From: Demequina maris
GTDB lineage: Bacteria > Actinomycetota > Actinomycetes > Actinomycetales > Demequinaceae
NCBI RefSeq assembly: GCF_000971155.1
Contig: NZ_BBLX01000011.1
Coordinates: 29,877-93,876 of the forward strand
Direction of reading: 5' to 3'
DNA: 64,000 nt
Below the pieces are notes generated by a model, which was given only the letters and a program-made list of their open reading frames with translations, ran no database searches and was not told the DNA's origin. Shown here one piece after another: positions 17,434 through 26,684 of the stretch. The position numbers and the translations under genes were made by a program. Position 1 is the stretch's first letter. Each line of letters starts with the position of its first letter.

Positions 17434-18117
17434 ATGAGCATCCCGGCACGCGTGGCGATCGTGGGCGGGGCCGGCAAGGTGGCCCGTCGGCTCATCCCCA
17501 TCCTCCTGCACCGCGATCACGAGGTGATCGCGCTCGCGCGACGGGAGGAACAGCTCGGCGCCCTGTCGGACCTCGGGGCGATCGCTCGCCACCTCGACAT
17601 CGAGGCCGCCGAGGAGCACGACTTCGCGACCGCGTTCGGCGGCTGCGACGCGGTGGTCTTCGCCGCGGGCGGCGGCCCGGACGGGAACGCGTCCCGCAAG
17701 CGCACCGTGGACCTCGAGGGCTCCCTCAAGGCGCAGGCCGGCGCCAAGCTGCGCGGGATCAAGCGCTTCGTGCAGGTCTCCGCGATGGGCGTGGACACGG
17801 ATCCGGATCCCGAGCGCGGCGACGTGTGGACCGCGTACGTGTACGCCAAGCGCGAGGCGGACGTCGCGCTGCGGCACTCCGGGCTGCAGTGGACGATCCT
17901 CCGGCCCGGGGCCCTGACCGACGGCCCCGGCACCGGGTGCATCACGATCGGCGACAAGGTCCAGCCGTACTCGATCCCGCGGGTCGACGTCGCCCAGACC
18001 ATCGCCTCGTGCATCTCCCGGCCCCGGACCGCCGGTCACCAGTGGGAGATCGTGACGGGCCCCGAGCCCATCGGCACGATCCTCGACGCGCTGACCAGGG
18101 ACGCCGCGCGCGCCTGA
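17434..18117 (+). CDS. NAD(P)-binding atypical SDR / NmrA-like oxidoreductase
   Basis: This 227-residue Rossmann protein has the dinucleotide motif VAIVGGAGKVARRL and the atypical SDR pattern of the SDR_a5 group, with AVVFAAGGGPDG, a YAKREAD motif where the catalytic Tyr-Lys would lie, and WTILRPGALTDGPG. Such proteins act as redox sensors or small-molecule reductases; the substrate is unknown. The start ATG at 17434 is chosen because the Rossmann strand begins just after it. Confidence 0.85.
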   Translation: MSIPARVAIVGGAGKVARRLIPILLHRDHEVIALARREEQLGALSDLGAIARHLDIEAAEEHDFATAFGGCDAVVFAAGGGPDGNASRKRTVDLEGSLKAQAGAKLRGIKRFVQVSAMGVDTDPDPERGDVWTAYVYAKREADVALRHSGLQWTILRPGALTDGPGTGCITIGDKVQPYSIPRVDVAQTIASCISRPRTAGHQWEIVTGPEPIGTILDALTRDAARA

Positions 18118-18138
18118 CCCGTCGCGGCCGAGAACGCC

Positions 18139-18176
18139 GGAAGCCCGGGCCCCCCTCAGCGGGGGCCCGGGCTTCC
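18139..18176. terminator. Bidirectional terminator between oxidoreductase gene and ino1
   Basis: A perfect 16-bp stem, GGAAGCCCGGGCCCCC (18139-18154) with its complement at 18161-18176, encloses a 6-nt loop. It lies between two convergent genes and is followed by TTGT on the plus side. Confidence 0.85.
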
Positions 18177-18207
18177 TTGTGCCTCAGCGGGTCTCAGTCG
18201 AGACGGT

Positions 18208-19299
18208 TCAGCGGTCGACCTCGCCGACGATGAACGACTCGAGCTGGGCGCGGCCCTTCGTGTCCTCCATCTGGACCGGCGGCGACTTCATGAAGTAGGT
18301 CGAGGCCGAGAGGATCGGGCCGCCGATGCCGCGGTCCTTGGCGATCTTCGCCGCGCGCATGGCGTCGATGATGATGCCGGCCGAGTTCGGGGAGTCCCAG
18401 ACCTCGAGCTTGTACTCGAGGTTGAGGGGGACCTCGCCGAAGGCCGAGCCCTCGAGGCGGACGTACGCCCACTTGCGGTCGTCGAGCCACGCCACGTAGT
18501 CCGACGGGCCGATGTGCACGTCGCGGCCGTCCTTGATGCCGGAGAGCGGGCCGGTGAGGTTCGACGTCACGGCCTGGGTCTTCGAGATCTTCTTGGACTC
18601 GAGACGCTCGCGCTCGAGCATGTTCTTGAAGTCCATGTTGCCGCCGACGTTGAGCTGGTACGTGCGGTCGAGGCGCACGCCGCGGTCCTCGAACAGCTTC
18701 GCCATCACGCGGTGGGTGATGGTCGCGCCGACCTGCGACTTGATGTCGTCGCCGACGATCGGCACGCCGGCCTCCTGGAACTTCGCGGCCCACTCCGGGT
18801 CGGACGCGATGAACACGGGGAGGGCGTTGACGAACGCGACACCAGCGTCGATCGCGCACTGCGCGTAGAACTTCGCGGCCTGCTCCGAGCCCACGGGGAG
18901 GTAGCAGACGAGGACGTCGACCTCGCGGTCCTTGAGGATCTGGACCACGTCGACGGGGGTCTCGTCGGACTCGACGATGGTCTGGCGGTAGTACTTGCCG
19001 AGGCCGTCGAGCGTCACGCCGCGCTGGACCTGGACGTCGGTCTTGGGGACGTCGCAGATCTTGATGGTGTTGTTCTCGGACGACTGGGTCGCCTCGACGA
19101 GCTCCTTGCCCACCTTGAGCGAGTCGACGTCGAACGCGGCCACGAACTCGATGTCCGAGACGTGGTACTCGCCGAACTGCACGTGCATGAGGCCCGGCAC
19201 GGTCTCCTCGGCCTTGGCGTTCTTGTAGAACTCCACACCCTGGATGAGCGACGTGGCGCAGTTGCCGACGCCGACGATGGCGGCACGAAGCTTGGCCAT
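18208..19299 (-). CDS. ino1: Inositol-3-phosphate synthase (actinobacterial Ino1 type)
   Basis: This 363-residue enzyme matches the short actinobacterial/archaeal myo-inositol-1-phosphate synthase. It has [17 protein letters not shown] (NAD site), [35 protein letters not shown] and [20 protein letters not shown] around the active site. It converts glucose-6-phosphate to inositol-3-phosphate for phosphatidylinositol and, in many actinobacteria, mycothiol. It lies 17 bp downstream of padR on the same strand, as Rv0046c and Rv0047c do in M. tuberculosis, so PadR probably shares its transcript. Confidence 0.96.
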   Translation of the reverse strand: MAKLRAAIVGVGNCATSLIQGVEFYKNAKAEETVPGLMHVQFGEYHVSDIEFVAAFDVDSLKVGKELVEATQSSENNTIKICDVPKTDVQVQRGVTLDGLGKYYRQTIVESDETPVDVVQILKDREVDVLVCYLPVGSEQAAKFYAQCAIDAGVAFVNALPVFIASDPEWAAKFQEAGVPIVGDDIKSQVGATITHRVMAKLFEDRGVRLDRTYQLNVGGNMDFKNMLERERLESKKISKTQAVTSNLTGPLSGIKDGRDVHIGPSDYVAWLDDRKWAYVRLEGSAFGEVPLNLEYKLEVWDSPNSAGIIIDAMRAAKIAKDRGIGGPILSASTYFMKSPPVQMEDTKGRAQLESFIVGEVDR

Positions 19300-19316
19300 G
19301 GTTGTTGTCTCCTTGA

Positions 19317-19904
19317 CTAGTGGCCCGTGGGGGTGGGGCCTGGGTTGTCACCGCCGGGGGCGGATCGTTCATTCTCGATGAGCCGGTCGAGCCACTCGAC
19401 CTCGCGCTCGACCTGCTCGAGGCCGTGGCGCTGGAGCTCGGCCGTGTAGGCGTCGTGGCGCTCATGCATCCGCTTGAGCCCCTCGGCGACCTCCTCGAGC
19501 CGCTCGGAGAGGCGGCTGCGCCGCCCCTCGAGGATCCGCAGCCGCGTGGCGGCGTCGGTGTGGGCGAAGAGAGAGAAGCGCACGTCGAACGCGTCGTCGT
19601 CCCACGACGACGCGCCGGCGCTGGCCAGCTCCTCCGCCAGGCGGGCGCGACCCGCGTCGGTGAGGCTGTACGCGATGCGCGCGCGGCGGGACGATGCGGG
19701 CGACGCGACCGCGGGCTCCTCGCCCGTGGCCACGATGAGGTCCGCCTCGACCATGCGGCGCAGGCACGGGTACAGCGACCCGTAGCTGAGGGCCCGGAAC
19801 GGGCCCAGCTCGGCACCCAGACGCTTGCGGATCTGGTAGCCGTGCAGCGGCTGGTCCTGGAGGATGCCGAGGATCGCGAGCGTCAGGACGTCGGTCTTGG
19901 CCAC
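19317..19904 (-). CDS. PadR family transcriptional regulator
   Basis: This 195-residue protein has a PadR winged helix at its N-terminus ([20 protein letters not shown], then [18 protein letters not shown]) and a C-terminal coiled-coil dimerisation region (about residues 110-185). It is upstream of ino1 in one transcript and divergent from ponA. The GTG at 19904 precedes the canonical PadR start and follows GAGAGGAG; the frame is open much further upstream but no PadR sequence lies there. A 17-bp perfect palindrome 55 bp upstream is a likely operator. Confidence 0.9.
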   Translation of the reverse strand: MAKTDVLTLAILGILQDQPLHGYQIRKRLGAELGPFRALSYGSLYPCLRRMVEADLIVATGEEPAVASPASSRRARIAYSLTDAGRARLAEELASAGASSWDDDAFDVRFSLFAHTDAATRLRILEGRRSRLSERLEEVAEGLKRMHERHDAYTAELQRHGLEQVEREVEWLDRLIENERSAPGGDNPGPTPTGH

Positions 19905-19958
19905 GCGCGGCTCCTCTCTCCTCGGGGCCCGCACCAGCGGGCCGATATCACGACCAGT

Positions 19959-19975
19959 TGTATCGCACCGATACA
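19959..19975. promoter_or_regulatory. Palindromic operator candidate for PadR
   Basis: TGTATCG-CAC-CGATACA is a perfect 7-3-7 inverted repeat in the padR/ponA divergent region. PadR proteins recognise AT-containing inverted repeats of the ATGT/ACAT kind and often repress themselves. A nearby AGTTGTATCG extends the left side. Confidence 0.65.
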
Positions 19976-20140
19976 TCGCAGACCGTACAGTAGGACGCAC
20001 CGATGCGCGAATCCGCCGCGCCGCGGGGACATCGGCCGACGTTCGCGCGTTGGACGATGCGGCGATCGCAGTCGCGGCGACGCCCCCCGGGCGCGGCCCG
20101 CGTCCGCAGCCGTCCAACCAGCGATCCGTAAGGTGGTCAC

Positions 20141-22501
20141 GTGACCGAACGCCCCAGCAGCCCTCAGCGCGTCTCCACACGCGGCACCTCGTCGACCCCC
20201 GCCCAGCCCTCGCGCTCCGGCCAGGCGCCCACCCGGCGCAGCACCCGGACCGCGCAGAACGGCGGCGCAGCGTGGGCGAGCACGGGCGTGCAGCCGACCG
20301 CCGCATCGTCCCCCGCGCCGACGGGCGGCGGGAACGGCGGGAACGGCGGCGGCAAGGGCACGAAGGGCAAGGACGGCAAGGGCAAGGGCGACCAGCCGCG
20401 CTGGAAGAGGATCCTCAAGATCACCGGCATCACCGCGCTGATCGCGTTCCTGGTGGCTGTCGCCGTCGGGGCGATCGGCCTCATGGTCATCTACTCGCGG
20501 CTCGAGGTGCCCGCGGCGTCCGACGTCGCGCTCGCGCAGTCCTCGACCGTGTACTGGGCCGGCGGCAAGCAGGAGATGGCCAAGGTGGGCGAGGTCGACC
20601 GCGAGATCATCGACTGCTCGGCGCTGCCCGACCACGTGCCGCACGCGATCGTCGCCGCGGAGGACCGCAGCTTCTACACGAACGCCGGCATCGACTTCAC
20701 CGCCACGGCCCGCGCGCTGTACAACACCATCGTCCTGGGCAAGACCCAGGGCGGCTCGACCATCACGCAGCAGTACGTCGAGCGCTACTACGTGGGCGAG
20801 ACCACCACGGACATCCCGGGCAAGATCAAGGAGGCGCTGCTCGCGCTCAAGGTCGACTCGGAGCAGACCAAGGACGAGGTCCTCTGCAACTACATGAACA
20901 CCATCTACCTCGGCCGCGGCGCGTACGGCATCGAGGCGGCCGCGCAGGCGTACTTCGGCAAGCCCGCCGAGGAGCTCACGGTGTCCGAGGCCGCGCTGAT
21001 CGCGGGCGTCATCCCCGCGCCGAGCGCGTGGGACCCGCGGGTCAGCCCGTCGGACGCCGAGCGGCGCTGGAACTACGTGCTCGACGGCATGGTCGAGGCG
21101 GAGTTCCTGTCGCAGGCCGAGCGCGACGCCCAGGAGCTCCCCGAGACCGTGGAGTACGCGACCTCCGACACGTTCGGCGGCACCAACGGCTACCTCATCC
21201 GGGCGGCGCTCGACGAGGCCATCGCCACGCTCGACCTCACGCAGGAGGAGCTCGAGATGGGCGGCTACCAGGTGGTCACAACCTTCAAGAAGAAGGACCA
21301 GGCCAACGTCGTCAAGGCCGTCAAGCAGATGCCCAAGGACCACGCCGACAACCTCAAGGTCGCGGCGACCACGGTGGACGCCGCGACCGGCGCCGTCACC
21401 GGCATGTACGGCGGTCCCGACTACCTCGAGATCCAGCGCAACGCGGTCACGCAGGACATCGCGCAGGCGGGCTCGACGTTCAAGCCCTTCGCGATGATCG
21501 CGGGCCTGTCCACCGGCTTCTCGCTCGAGACCGAGTACCTGTCCAACGACTCGATGACCCTGCCGGGCTTCGAGAACCCCGTGCGCAACTACGCCGGCGT
21601 GAACTTCGGCTGGATCGACATGGTCGAGGCCACCGCGAACTCGGTGAACACGTACTACGTGCAGCTCAACGAGGCCGTCGGCCCCGACGTGACCATGGAG
21701 ACCGCGATCGAGGCGGGCCTGCCCGAGGACACGGTGGGCCTCGACGCGAACGCCGCGAACGTGCTCGGCACGGCCTCGCCCACCGCGATGCAGATGGCGC
21801 AGGCGTACTCGACCATCGCGGACGGCGGCCTGCGGAAGCCCACGTACATGGTGCAGAAGATCGTCGGCCCCGACGGCGAGATCGCCTTCAAGCACGAGAC
21901 CGAGGCGGACCGCGTGTTCTCCAAGGACGTCATCGCGGACACCACGTACGCGATGCAGCAGGTGGTCGAGCGCGGGTCCGCCGTCAAGGCGAGCGCCCTC
22001 GGGCGCCCGATCGCGGGCAAGACCGGTACCTCGAACGACAACAACTCGGCCTGGTTCGCGGGCTTCACGCCGCAGATCGTCGGCATCGTGTCGATGTACC
22101 AGGTGGGCGAGGACGGCTCGGTCGAGTCGATCACCCCGTTCGGCGGCTACTCCGAGATCACCGGCGCGACCGTGCCCACCGACATCTGGGTGTCCATGAT
22201 GGGACCGATCCTCGACCGCATGGACGTGGTGGACTTCCCGCCGCGCGCGGACGTCGGCAAGGCCGTGAACTCGAGCCCGTCGCCGACGGCCACCGCGTCG
22301 CCGTCGCCGGAGCCGTCCGAGACGAGCAAGCCCAAGCCGACCAAGACGAGCACTCCCAAGCCGACGGAGACGTCCGAGCCGGTCACCACGCCCACCCCGG
22401 AGCCCACGCCGACGGCGACCGCTGAGCCCACCCCGGAGCCCACCGCGACGCCGCTGCCCGGCGCCGGACTGGGCAACGGCAACGGGAACGCGGGCGGGTG
22501 A
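20141..22501 (+). CDS. ponA: Bifunctional penicillin-binding protein (class A, PonA)
   Basis: This 786-residue class A PBP polymerises and cross-links peptidoglycan. It has a disordered cytoplasmic N-terminus (about 90 residues, Gly/Lys-rich near the end), one membrane helix (about 97-118), and a GT51 glycosyltransferase domain with EDRSFYTNAGID (about 172) and GGSTITQQYVE. The transpeptidase has SxxK STFK (about 446), SVN and KTGTS (about 626). The C-terminal 85 residues are a Pro/Thr/Glu tail. The genomic position next to padR and ino1 matches PonA1 of mycobacteria. GTG start at 20141. Confidence 0.96.
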   Translation: MTERPSSPQRVSTRGTSSTPAQPSRSGQAPTRRSTRTAQNGGAAWASTGVQPTAASSPAPTGGGNGGNGGGKGTKGKDGKGKGDQPRWKRILKITGITALIAFLVAVAVGAIGLMVIYSRLEVPAASDVALAQSSTVYWAGGKQEMAKVGEVDREIIDCSALPDHVPHAIVAAEDRSFYTNAGIDFTATARALYNTIVLGKTQGGSTITQQYVERYYVGETTTDIPGKIKEALLALKVDSEQTKDEVLCNYMNTIYLGRGAYGIEAAAQAYFGKPAEELTVSEAALIAGVIPAPSAWDPRVSPSDAERRWNYVLDGMVEAEFLSQAERDAQELPETVEYATSDTFGGTNGYLIRAALDEAIATLDLTQEELEMGGYQVVTTFKKKDQANVVKAVKQMPKDHADNLKVAATTVDAATGAVTGMYGGPDYLEIQRNAVTQDIAQAGSTFKPFAMIAGLSTGFSLETEYLSNDSMTLPGFENPVRNYAGVNFGWIDMVEATANSVNTYYVQLNEAVGPDVTMETAIEAGLPEDTVGLDANAANVLGTASPTAMQMAQAYSTIADGGLRKPTYMVQKIVGPDGEIAFKHETEADRVFSKDVIADTTYAMQQVVERGSAVKASALGRPIAGKTGTSNDNNSAWFAGFTPQIVGIVSMYQVGEDGSVESITPFGGYSEITGATVPTDIWVSMMGPILDRMDVVDFPPRADVGKAVNSSPSPTATASPSPEPSETSKPKPTKTSTPKPTETSEPVTTPTPEPTPTATAEPTPEPTATPLPGAGLGNGNGNAGG

Positions 22502-22881
22502 GCGTCGGGGCGCTCTCCGCTGTCGTGACGCTGGCCGCCCTCGCGCTCGGGACTGTCGCGGGCTCGCGGCGCGCGCTGCCCTGGTGGGCGGCCGCGCTCG
22601 CGCTGGTCGCGCTCGGCCCGATCGCCTACGCGCCCTACGCGCCCCTCGCGTCGCTGTGGTTCGTGGTCACGACCCCGGCGCTGACGGCGGTGGCACTCGC
22701 GGCCGTCGGGGTCGCGCTCGGCCTGGCCGCGCGGGCCACGCTGCGGGCCTGGCGAGCGGAGCACGATGCGCTCGCGGCCGGGTGCCGCGCGGCCGTGCTG
22801 GCGGCGGTCGCGGTGGTCGTGCTGGCGGTGCGACGCCGGCGTGTCAGCCCCGTACGGCTCGCTTCAGCCGCAGCGCCGTGA
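22498..22881 (+). CDS. Small hydrophobic protein, possible ponA-coupled membrane protein
   Basis: This 127-residue frame starts with a GTG overlapping the ponA stop (GTGA), which favours coupling. It has three to four hydrophobic segments (residues 1-20, 27-45, 48-75 and 90-110) and a basic end. No family is recognised. Its last 38 bp overlap the 3' end of the convergent FemX gene, which argues for some caution. It could be a real small membrane protein or a chance frame. Confidence 0.45.
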   Translation: MSVGALSAVVTLAALALGTVAGSRRALPWWAAALALVALGPIAYAPYAPLASLWFVVTTPALTAVALAAVGVALGLAARATLRAWRAEHDALAAGCRAAVLAAVAVVVLAVRRRRVSPVRLASAAAP

Positions 22882-23887
22882 CCAGCGCGCGGTAGCGCAG
22901 CGGCTTGAGCGGCACGTCCCACGCGCCGTCGCACTCGACGATCTCGCCGAACTGCTGCTTGAACTCCCGCACGCCCATGAGCTGCGGGGCGCGGTCCGAG
23001 CCCACGCCGAAGAGGTCGTACTCCCGCACGCCCTCCTCCTTGAGCGTCATGAGGATCTCCCACTTGATGCGCAGCGCGGCGTTGGTGTCGCGGGCCTCAA
23101 GGTTGTTGCCCGCGTAGTAGTCGGTGCCGCCGTCCTCGTGGACCACCGCGATGACCCAGGCGACGGCCCGGCCGGGCGCGAGGTCGCCGTCGGGGCCGGT
23201 GTCGTGGCGGCGCGCGACCCAGACGCGGGCATGCGGCGCGAGCGCCTCGAGCATCGTGAGGTACATCTCGGCGGGGAAGATCCCGAAGCCGGCGCCCTCG
23301 GCGGTCTCGCGGTAGATGTCGTAGAGCTCCCCGAAGGCCTCGGCGCTGAGGCCGGTCTCCTCGGTCACCGTCATCGCCTCGTCCTTGAGGGTTCTGCGGA
23401 TCTTGTAGCGGCCGCGCTTGGAGAACGTCGCCATGATCGCGTCGGGCTCGGGCGTCAGGTCGATGTACACCGTGTGGTCGAACGTGACGGTCTGCAGGAG
23501 CTCCTGCAGCTCGGGCGCCGCGTGGCGGGCGTGCATCCGCAGGAACACCGCCCACGGGAAGCGCTCCTTGATGTCCGACGTGAGCGCGTCCCGGATCGCC
23601 TTCTCGTGCTCCGCGGTGCGCTCCACGAGCGGGACGGGCCCGTGCTTGGCCCACACGTACGGGAAGCCGCGCACCTCGTAGCGGGACAGCGAGACCACGG
23701 CCACCGGCGCATCGTCCCCGCCCAGGACGGCGAGGCGCACCAGGTGCTCGCGGCCGGGCACGGCCGCGTCGTAGGCGTCCCACGCGGGGGCCTGCTCGAT
23801 GGGGACCGGGTGGTCGGCGCCGCGGGCGAGCTCGAGGAACCGCTCGTCGGAGACCTCCTCGACGCGGAGGGGCGTGGGGATCGTCAT
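22844..23887 (-). CDS. FemX/FemAB-type peptidoglycan bridge aminoacyltransferase
   Basis: This 347-residue protein belongs to the lipid II:glycine/serine/alanine aminoacyltransferase (FemABX) family. These enzymes use aminoacyl-tRNA to add amino acids to residue 3 of the stem peptide at the membrane surface. It shows MATFSKRGRYKIRRTLKDE, the family NN/Asp region DYYAGNNLEARDTNAALRIK, and YDLFGVGSD near the end. No tRNA-binding coiled-coil insertion is evident. The ATG at 23887 begins the first conserved strand; the 33 codons upstream are not family-like. It is followed upstream by an ATP-grasp gene on the same strand, suggesting a two-step cross-bridge. Confidence 0.88.
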   Translation of the reverse strand: MTIPTPLRVEEVSDERFLELARGADHPVPIEQAPAWDAYDAAVPGREHLVRLAVLGGDDAPVAVVSLSRYEVRGFPYVWAKHGPVPLVERTAEHEKAIRDALTSDIKERFPWAVFLRMHARHAAPELQELLQTVTFDHTVYIDLTPEPDAIMATFSKRGRYKIRRTLKDEAMTVTEETGLSAEAFGELYDIYRETAEGAGFGIFPAEMYLTMLEALAPHARVWVARRHDTGPDGDLAPGRAVAWVIAVVHEDGGTDYYAGNNLEARDTNAALRIKWEILMTLKEEGVREYDLFGVGSDRAPQLMGVREFKQQFGEIVECDGAWDVPLKPLRYRALVTALRLKRAVRG

Positions 23888-24005
23888 GGCCACGAGCCTA
23901 TCGGCGGGGTCGCGGCGCTCGTCCGTCGTGCCCCGGTTGATCGCCTGGTGCGACTTCTCGGGCTCGCCTCCGCACCCGATGATCACCGTGGCGCGTGCGC
24001 CGTGG

Positions 24006-25283
24006 CTAGAACCCGCTCTCGGTGGGCCGCGGGTAGTGCTGGCGGTACTTCTGCACCAGGCGCACGTCGAGCGCCCGCACCCATAGCCGGCGCTTGAGGC
24101 TCGCGTCGCCCCGGTAGCGCAGCGGGTGCTGGACGCCGTGGCGGCGCTTCGCGGCCTTCACCTTCGCCTTGAGCGCCGGGTCCAGCAGGTAGCGCAGCAG
24201 GAAGCGGTACGGCACCACCGAGTACAGCACCTGGTCCTGCGGCACCTGGGGCGCGGCGGGCGCGTCGCCGTCCACGTGGCCGGGCAGCAGGTCGCGTGCC
24301 ACCATCTCGGCGACGTTGACGCCGGCCGCGGTGACGTAGAAGTTGTTGCGGCCGATGCGCGGGTTGACCTCGAAGAAGACGTTCTCCCCGGTGCGGCTCG
24401 ACACCTTGTAGTCGAAGTTCGCGAAGCCGAAGTAGCCGGCGTGGTCGAGCAGGCGGGCCGCGGCGTCGAAGGCCTCCTGGTCGACGTGCGTGAGGATCGC
24501 GGCGGGGATGCCGAGCGTGCCCGGGGTGTGCTCCTCGAGCAGCACCTGGCCGCCGGCGACCAGCGTGACGGAGCCGTCCGAGTCGCGGTACGCGGTGAGC
24601 GAGCGCATGCAGGTCTCGTCGCCGGGCACGAACTCCTGCAGCAGGAACTCGCTCGGGTACGCGCGCTCCGCGAGGTGGCCGAGGACGGTCTCGATCTGCT
24701 CCTCGGACGTGAAGTGGTCGATCTTCTGCTTGCCCGGGAAGTCCACCTCGAACCAGTCGGCGCTGTCGGCGGGCTTGCCGATCACGGGGTAGTCGAGCCC
24801 CGACCCGCGTAGACGCTCCATCGCCTCGGCCGGCGCGACCGCGCCCGCGGCGAGCGCCTCGGGGGTGAAGCCGACCGCGATGGTGAGCGGCGTCCGGATC
24901 CCGACCGCGTCGCACGCCTCGGCGAACGCGACCTTCGACGACACCGCGTCGAACATCGCGAGGTCCGGCAGCGGCAGGCGCCAGCGCGGGTCCAGGCGGT
25001 CGCGGTGCTCGGCGAGCAGGCGCACGTGGAAGTCGAGGTTCGTGAAGAGCACGAGCTGGTGGTCCGGGTGGGCGGCCGCGATCTCGTCGAGGCGGCGCAG
25101 CAGCGTCTCCGGGGTGAAGACGTCGGGCTCGACGATCCAGCGCGCGAGCGTCGAGTGGCGGCCGAAGGTGGTGACCCGCGGCCCGAGCACGATCGACTCC
25201 CAGCCGAACCGCTCGTGCGCGGCCCGCTGGAACGCGTACGTCCCGATGTCGCCGCCGAGGCCCACGACCAGCACCTGCTCCAC
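24006..25283 (-). CDS. ATP-grasp ligase, D-aspartate/D-amino-acid ligase-like
   Basis: This 425-residue ATP-grasp protein has VEQVLVVGLGGDIGTYAF at the N-terminus, the B-domain GLDYPVIGKPADSADW, LQEFVPGDETCMRSLTAYRD and the metal-site FFEVNPRIGRNNFY. The architecture resembles the D-aspartate ligases (Asl of Enterococcus faecium) that attach a D-amino acid to the stem-peptide diamine. Next to FemX on the same strand, a role in building an A4-type interpeptide bridge is likely, though the amino acid is not readable. The GTG at 25283 follows GGGAGG by seven bases. Confidence 0.75.
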   Translation of the reverse strand: MEQVLVVGLGGDIGTYAFQRAAHERFGWESIVLGPRVTTFGRHSTLARWIVEPDVFTPETLLRRLDEIAAAHPDHQLVLFTNLDFHVRLLAEHRDRLDPRWRLPLPDLAMFDAVSSKVAFAEACDAVGIRTPLTIAVGFTPEALAAGAVAPAEAMERLRGSGLDYPVIGKPADSADWFEVDFPGKQKIDHFTSEEQIETVLGHLAERAYPSEFLLQEFVPGDETCMRSLTAYRDSDGSVTLVAGGQVLLEEHTPGTLGIPAAILTHVDQEAFDAAARLLDHAGYFGFANFDYKVSSRTGENVFFEVNPRIGRNNFYVTAAGVNVAEMVARDLLPGHVDGDAPAAPQVPQDQVLYSVVPYRFLLRYLLDPALKAKVKAAKRRHGVQHPLRYRGDASLKRRLWVRALDVRLVQKYRQHYPRPTESGF

Positions 25284-25371
25284 ACATACCTCCCGGTTCG
25301 CCCGGTCCAGTCTAGGGCGCCTCGCCCGGCCCGCCCCGGGCCGCGGTCCAGGGCCGCGCGCGGGTGACCCG

Positions 25372-25418
25372 CGCATCGTCCCTCCCCACCCCCGGGACCT
25401 GCTACTGGCGCATCGTCC
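25372..25418 (-). repeat. Direct pair of the 10-mer, upstream of rpsF
   Basis: CGCATCGTCC occurs at 25372-25381 and again at 25409-25418 in the same orientation, 37 bp apart, in the rpsF/ATP-grasp divergent region. A TATCCT hexamer at 25430-25435 could be the -10 of the rpsF promoter, which would put the second copy near its -35 position. Confidence 0.8.
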
Positions 25419-25440
25419 CTGGCGGACGGTATCCTGTGAT

Positions 25441-25517
25441 GTCGCGGATAGCCCTGACCACCTGGTGAGGACGTCCGCGACTGCATCACCCTCCTGCCAC
25501 GGAACGTCCGTGGCCGC
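25441..25517 (+). promoter_or_regulatory. Structured 5' leader of rpsF (candidate S6:S18 control element)
   Basis: An 8-bp stem GTCGCGGA/TCCGCGAC (25441-25448 with 25474-25481) closes a 25-nt loop containing CCACCTGG. A second hairpin CCACGGA-ACG-TCCGTGG (25497-25513) lies just before the ribosome binding site GAGGAGG. Leaders of rpsF operons in many bacteria are bound by S6:S18 for feedback control. Whether this one has the required conserved core must be tested with a covariance model. Confidence 0.5.
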
Positions 25518-25542
25518 ATGAGTCCAGAGGAGGTGGGTATAG

Positions 25543-25833
25543 ATGCGTCAGTACGAGATGATGATCATCCTCGACCCTGAGATCGACGAGCGCACGGTCA
25601 CCCCGTCGCTCGACAAGTACCTTCAGGTCATCACCGGCGACTCCGGCACCGTCGACAAGCTCGACGTGTGGGGCCGTCGCCGCCTGGCCTACCCGATCAA
25701 GAAGAAGAACGACGGCATCTACGCCGTCGTGAACTTCACGTCGGAGTCCGCTACCGCGAAGGAGCTGGAGCGCCAGCTGGGTCTCAACGAGACCATCCTC
25801 CGCACCAAGCTGCTCCGCCCGGACGCCCACTAA
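25543..25833 (+). CDS. rpsF: 30S ribosomal protein S6
   Basis: This 96-residue protein begins [19 protein letters not shown] and contains [20 protein letters not shown], both S6 signatures. It binds S18 in the small-subunit platform. It opens the operon rpsF-ssb-rpsR-rplI and has a good ribosome site (AGGAGG). Confidence 0.98.
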   Translation: MRQYEMMIILDPEIDERTVTPSLDKYLQVITGDSGTVDKLDVWGRRRLAYPIKKKNDGIYAVVNFTSESATAKELERQLGLNETILRTKLLRPDAH

Positions 25834-25890
25834 GGGTCCGGGCCTCTCCCGACTCTCACCAGCGAATACACGAAACCAAGGGGAACACAC

Positions 25891-26403
25891 ATGGCAGGCG
25901 ACACCCAGATCACCGTGGTCGGCAACCTCACCGGAGACCCGGAGCTTCGCTTCATCTCCTCCGGCGCGGCCGTCGTCAACTTCACGGTGGCGTCCACCCC
26001 CCGCACGTTCGACCGTCAGTCGAACGAGTGGAAGGACGGCGAGACCCTGTTCATGCGTTGCTCCCTCTGGCGTGAGGCCGCCGAGAACGTCGCAGAGTCC
26101 CTCACCAAGGGCATGCGCGTGATCGTCACCGGCCGTCTCGTGTCCCGCTCGTGGGAGGCGAACGGCGAGAAGCGCTCCGTCATGGAGATGCAGGTCGACG
26201 AGGTCGGCCCCTCGCTCCGCTACGCCACCGCCAAGGTCACGCGCACGCAGCGCGGTGGCCAGGGTGGCGGCTTCAGCGGTGGCGGTGGTGGCGGCGGCTT
26301 CGGCGGCGGCAACTCCGGCGGTGGCTACAGCAGCTCGCCGGCCGGCGGCTCCTCGAACGACCCGTGGGCGACCGCCCCGGCGTCGGACGAGCCGCCGTTC
26401 TGA
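25891..26403 (+). CDS. ssb: Single-stranded DNA-binding protein
   Basis: This 170-residue SSB has the OB fold in residues 1-115 ([38 protein letters not shown]). A Gly-rich disordered linker follows, then the acidic tip DEPPF, which recruits replication and repair partners. Replication, recombination and repair all use it. It sits between rpsF and rpsR as in most bacteria. Confidence 0.98.
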   Translation: MAGDTQITVVGNLTGDPELRFISSGAAVVNFTVASTPRTFDRQSNEWKDGETLFMRCSLWREAAENVAESLTKGMRVIVTGRLVSRSWEANGEKRSVMEMQVDEVGPSLRYATAKVTRTQRGGQGGGFSGGGGGGGFGGGNSGGGYSSSPAGGSSNDPWATAPASDEPPF

Positions 26404-26432
26404 TCGGTACTTTTCACTCAGGAGTCTTCAAC

Positions 26433-26669
26433 ATGGCTAAGCACGACATCCGCAAGCCGCGCAAGAAGGTCAACCCGCTCAAGGCCGCCAAGGTCGAGCG
26501 GATCGACTACAAGGACACCGCGCTGCTTCGCAAGTTCATCTCCGACCGCGGCAAGATCCGTTCGCGCCGCGTCACCGGTGTCACCGTCCAGGAGCAGCGC
26601 GAGATCGCGCGTGCGATCAAGGTCGCGCGCGAGATGGCGCTCCTCCCCTACTCCGGCTCCGGCCGCTGA
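26433..26669 (+). CDS. rpsR: 30S ribosomal protein S18
   Basis: This 78-residue protein contains [20 protein letters not shown] and ends in [10 protein letters not shown], typical of S18. It lacks the Cys4 zinc site seen in some paralogues, so it is the zinc-independent type. It pairs with S6. Confidence 0.97.
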   Translation: MAKHDIRKPRKKVNPLKAAKVERIDYKDTALLRKFISDRGKIRSRRVTGVTVQEQREIARAIKVAREMALLPYSGSGR

Positions 26670-26684
26670 TCGGGGGGAATCCAC

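Noticed and set aside
23983..25287. Alternative frame over the ATP-grasp gene starting at an ATG
   Set aside because: It gives Arg/Pro-rich sequence without domains, while the GTG frame gives a full ATP-grasp enzyme.
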